Below are positions 42,964 through 43,347 of a DNA stretch of 43,347 nt, in pieces. The notes under the pieces were generated by a model. It was not told the origin of the DNA. It did no database searches and saw nothing but the letters and a program-made list of their open reading frames with translations. Source of the DNA: JABMMZ01 sp044373665. GTDB taxonomy: Bacteria; Bacteroidota; Bacteroidia; NS11-12g; UBA955. The translations under genes and the position numbers were made by a program. How positions within the stretch are numbered: the first letter of the stretch is position 1; each line of letters opens with the position of its first letter. The DNA is taken from positions 1 through 43,347 of the forward strand of contig JBIPNH010000008.1 of assembly GCA_044373665.1 (NCBI GenBank), in the 5' to 3' direction.

Positions 42964-42976
42964 TGCCATGTTAAGG

Positions 42977-43090
42977 AGATAGGAATTAGGGGATAGGAGA
43001 TAGGAATTAGGGGATAGAAGATAGGAATTAGGGGATAGAAGATAGGAATTAGGGGATAGGAGATAGGAATTAGGGGATAGGAATTAGGGA
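42977..43090 (+). repeat. 21-bp tandem repeat, about five copies
   Basis: The unit AGATAGGAATTAGGGGATAG plus A or G recurs with period 21 at 42977, 42998, 43019, 43040 and 43061, followed by a partial copy. The copies are near identical (gga/gaa variants). The period is a multiple of three, but the plus frames meet stop codons early and no protein is evident. Confidence 0.92.
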
Positions 43091-43119
43091 CGAGGAAATA
43101 GGAAATAGGAGTGAGCGTG

Positions 43120-43136
43120 ACTAGGCTCAGCCTAGT
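43120..43136. repeat. Perfect inverted repeat ACTAGGC-TCA-GCCTAGT
   Basis: A 7-bp perfect inverted repeat with a three-base spacer, between the two tandem arrays. No T-run follows. It could be a small operator or a structure in RNA. The stretch 43137-43255 holds no gene I can see. Confidence 0.6.
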
Positions 43137-43259
43137 GAATTAGGAAAAAGGGGCGAGAAAAATGAGTCAGGCGAGTAAATGAAATTCTCAAATTCTAGTA
43201 TAATGCAAAATTTTCATAAAGTTAGTTCTTGAAAAACTCTTTAAAATCCCTAATAAACG

Positions 43260-43347
43260 CCTAAACACCTAAACACCTAAACACCTAAACACCTAAACAC
43301 CTAAACACCTAAACAACTAAACACCTAAACACCTAAACACCTAAACA
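43260..43347 (+). repeat. 8-bp CCTAAACA tandem array, 11 units to the window edge
   Basis: Eleven head-to-tail units of CCTAAACA fill 43260-43347 with one variant, ACTAAACA at 43316-43323, and a half unit before. The array reaches the edge and is probably longer. Its period is not a multiple of three, so it is not a coding repeat; expansion by slippage is expected. Confidence 0.95.

Noticed and set aside
43260..43347. Chromosome telomere
   Set aside because: The unit resembles some eukaryotic telomere repeats, but Bacteroidota chromosomes are circular and the flanking gene content is bacterial. A simple tandem array is the safer reading.

Overview
The window is a gene-dense, AT-rich piece of a Bacteroidota chromosome. 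The evidence is a set of traits typical of that phylum: type IX secretion (T9SS) cargo with both sorting-tail types, a PorV/PorQ-family protein, a carboxypeptidase-regulatory TonB-dependent receptor, a Porin_10-type porin, a DUF5686 protein, a double ompH (skp) pair followed by murI, few Shine-Dalgarno sequences, and promoters of the Bacteroidota form TTTG-N19/21-TAnnTTTG. The family cannot be resolved from this window.

Layout. 1-8 kb: a left-truncated S8 protease with a T9SS tail, a porin, a CoA-binding protein, a redoxin and SDR pair, and a large PKD-type surface protein with a gliding-type (type B) tail. 8-12.7 kb, minus strand: ilvE, ruvA and a giant multidomain glycosyltransferase with TPRs. 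12.7-18.2 kb, plus strand: a hypothetical protein, an RdgB-like pyrophosphatase, queA, two OmpH/Skp chaperones, murI and a 2-hydroxyacid dehydrogenase. 18.3-27.2 kb: a three-gene outer-membrane module (TonB-dependent receptor, 1313-residue secreted protein, PorV-like protein). 27.2-34.4 kb: greA, HIT and DUF5686 on plus, then a beta-barrel protein and a flavin oxidoreductase / M16 peptidase / AlbA_2 operon on minus. 34.6-38.4 kb: an M3 oligoendopeptidase and a DUF3352/MORN-like membrane protein.

38.4-39.2 kb is the most unusual part. A consensus promoter leads into two degenerate tRNA-like units and then one intact tRNA with a CAU anticodon and its terminator. Next comes a small GIY-YIG nuclease gene, followed by a fourth tRNA fragment and a second copy of the terminator. 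Three of the four units carry a palindrome of the form TCCCGATAG[T/C]TWTCGGGA exactly where the anticodon should be. One also has a different palindrome in its D-loop. The nuclease gene is thus bracketed by duplicated tRNA 3' ends and terminators, which suggests a small tRNA-targeting mobile cassette and its scars.

39.2-43.3 kb: a possible 54-residue tail-anchored peptide, a CrtA/DUF3291-like protein, a pseudouridine synthase, proline dehydrogenase and a deoxyhypusine-synthase-family protein. The right end (42.97-43.35 kb) is non-coding. It holds a 21-bp tandem repeat, a perfect inverted repeat, and an 8-bp CCTAAACA array that runs off the edge.

No CRISPR array, rRNA, integrase, transposase or recognisable defence operon was found.
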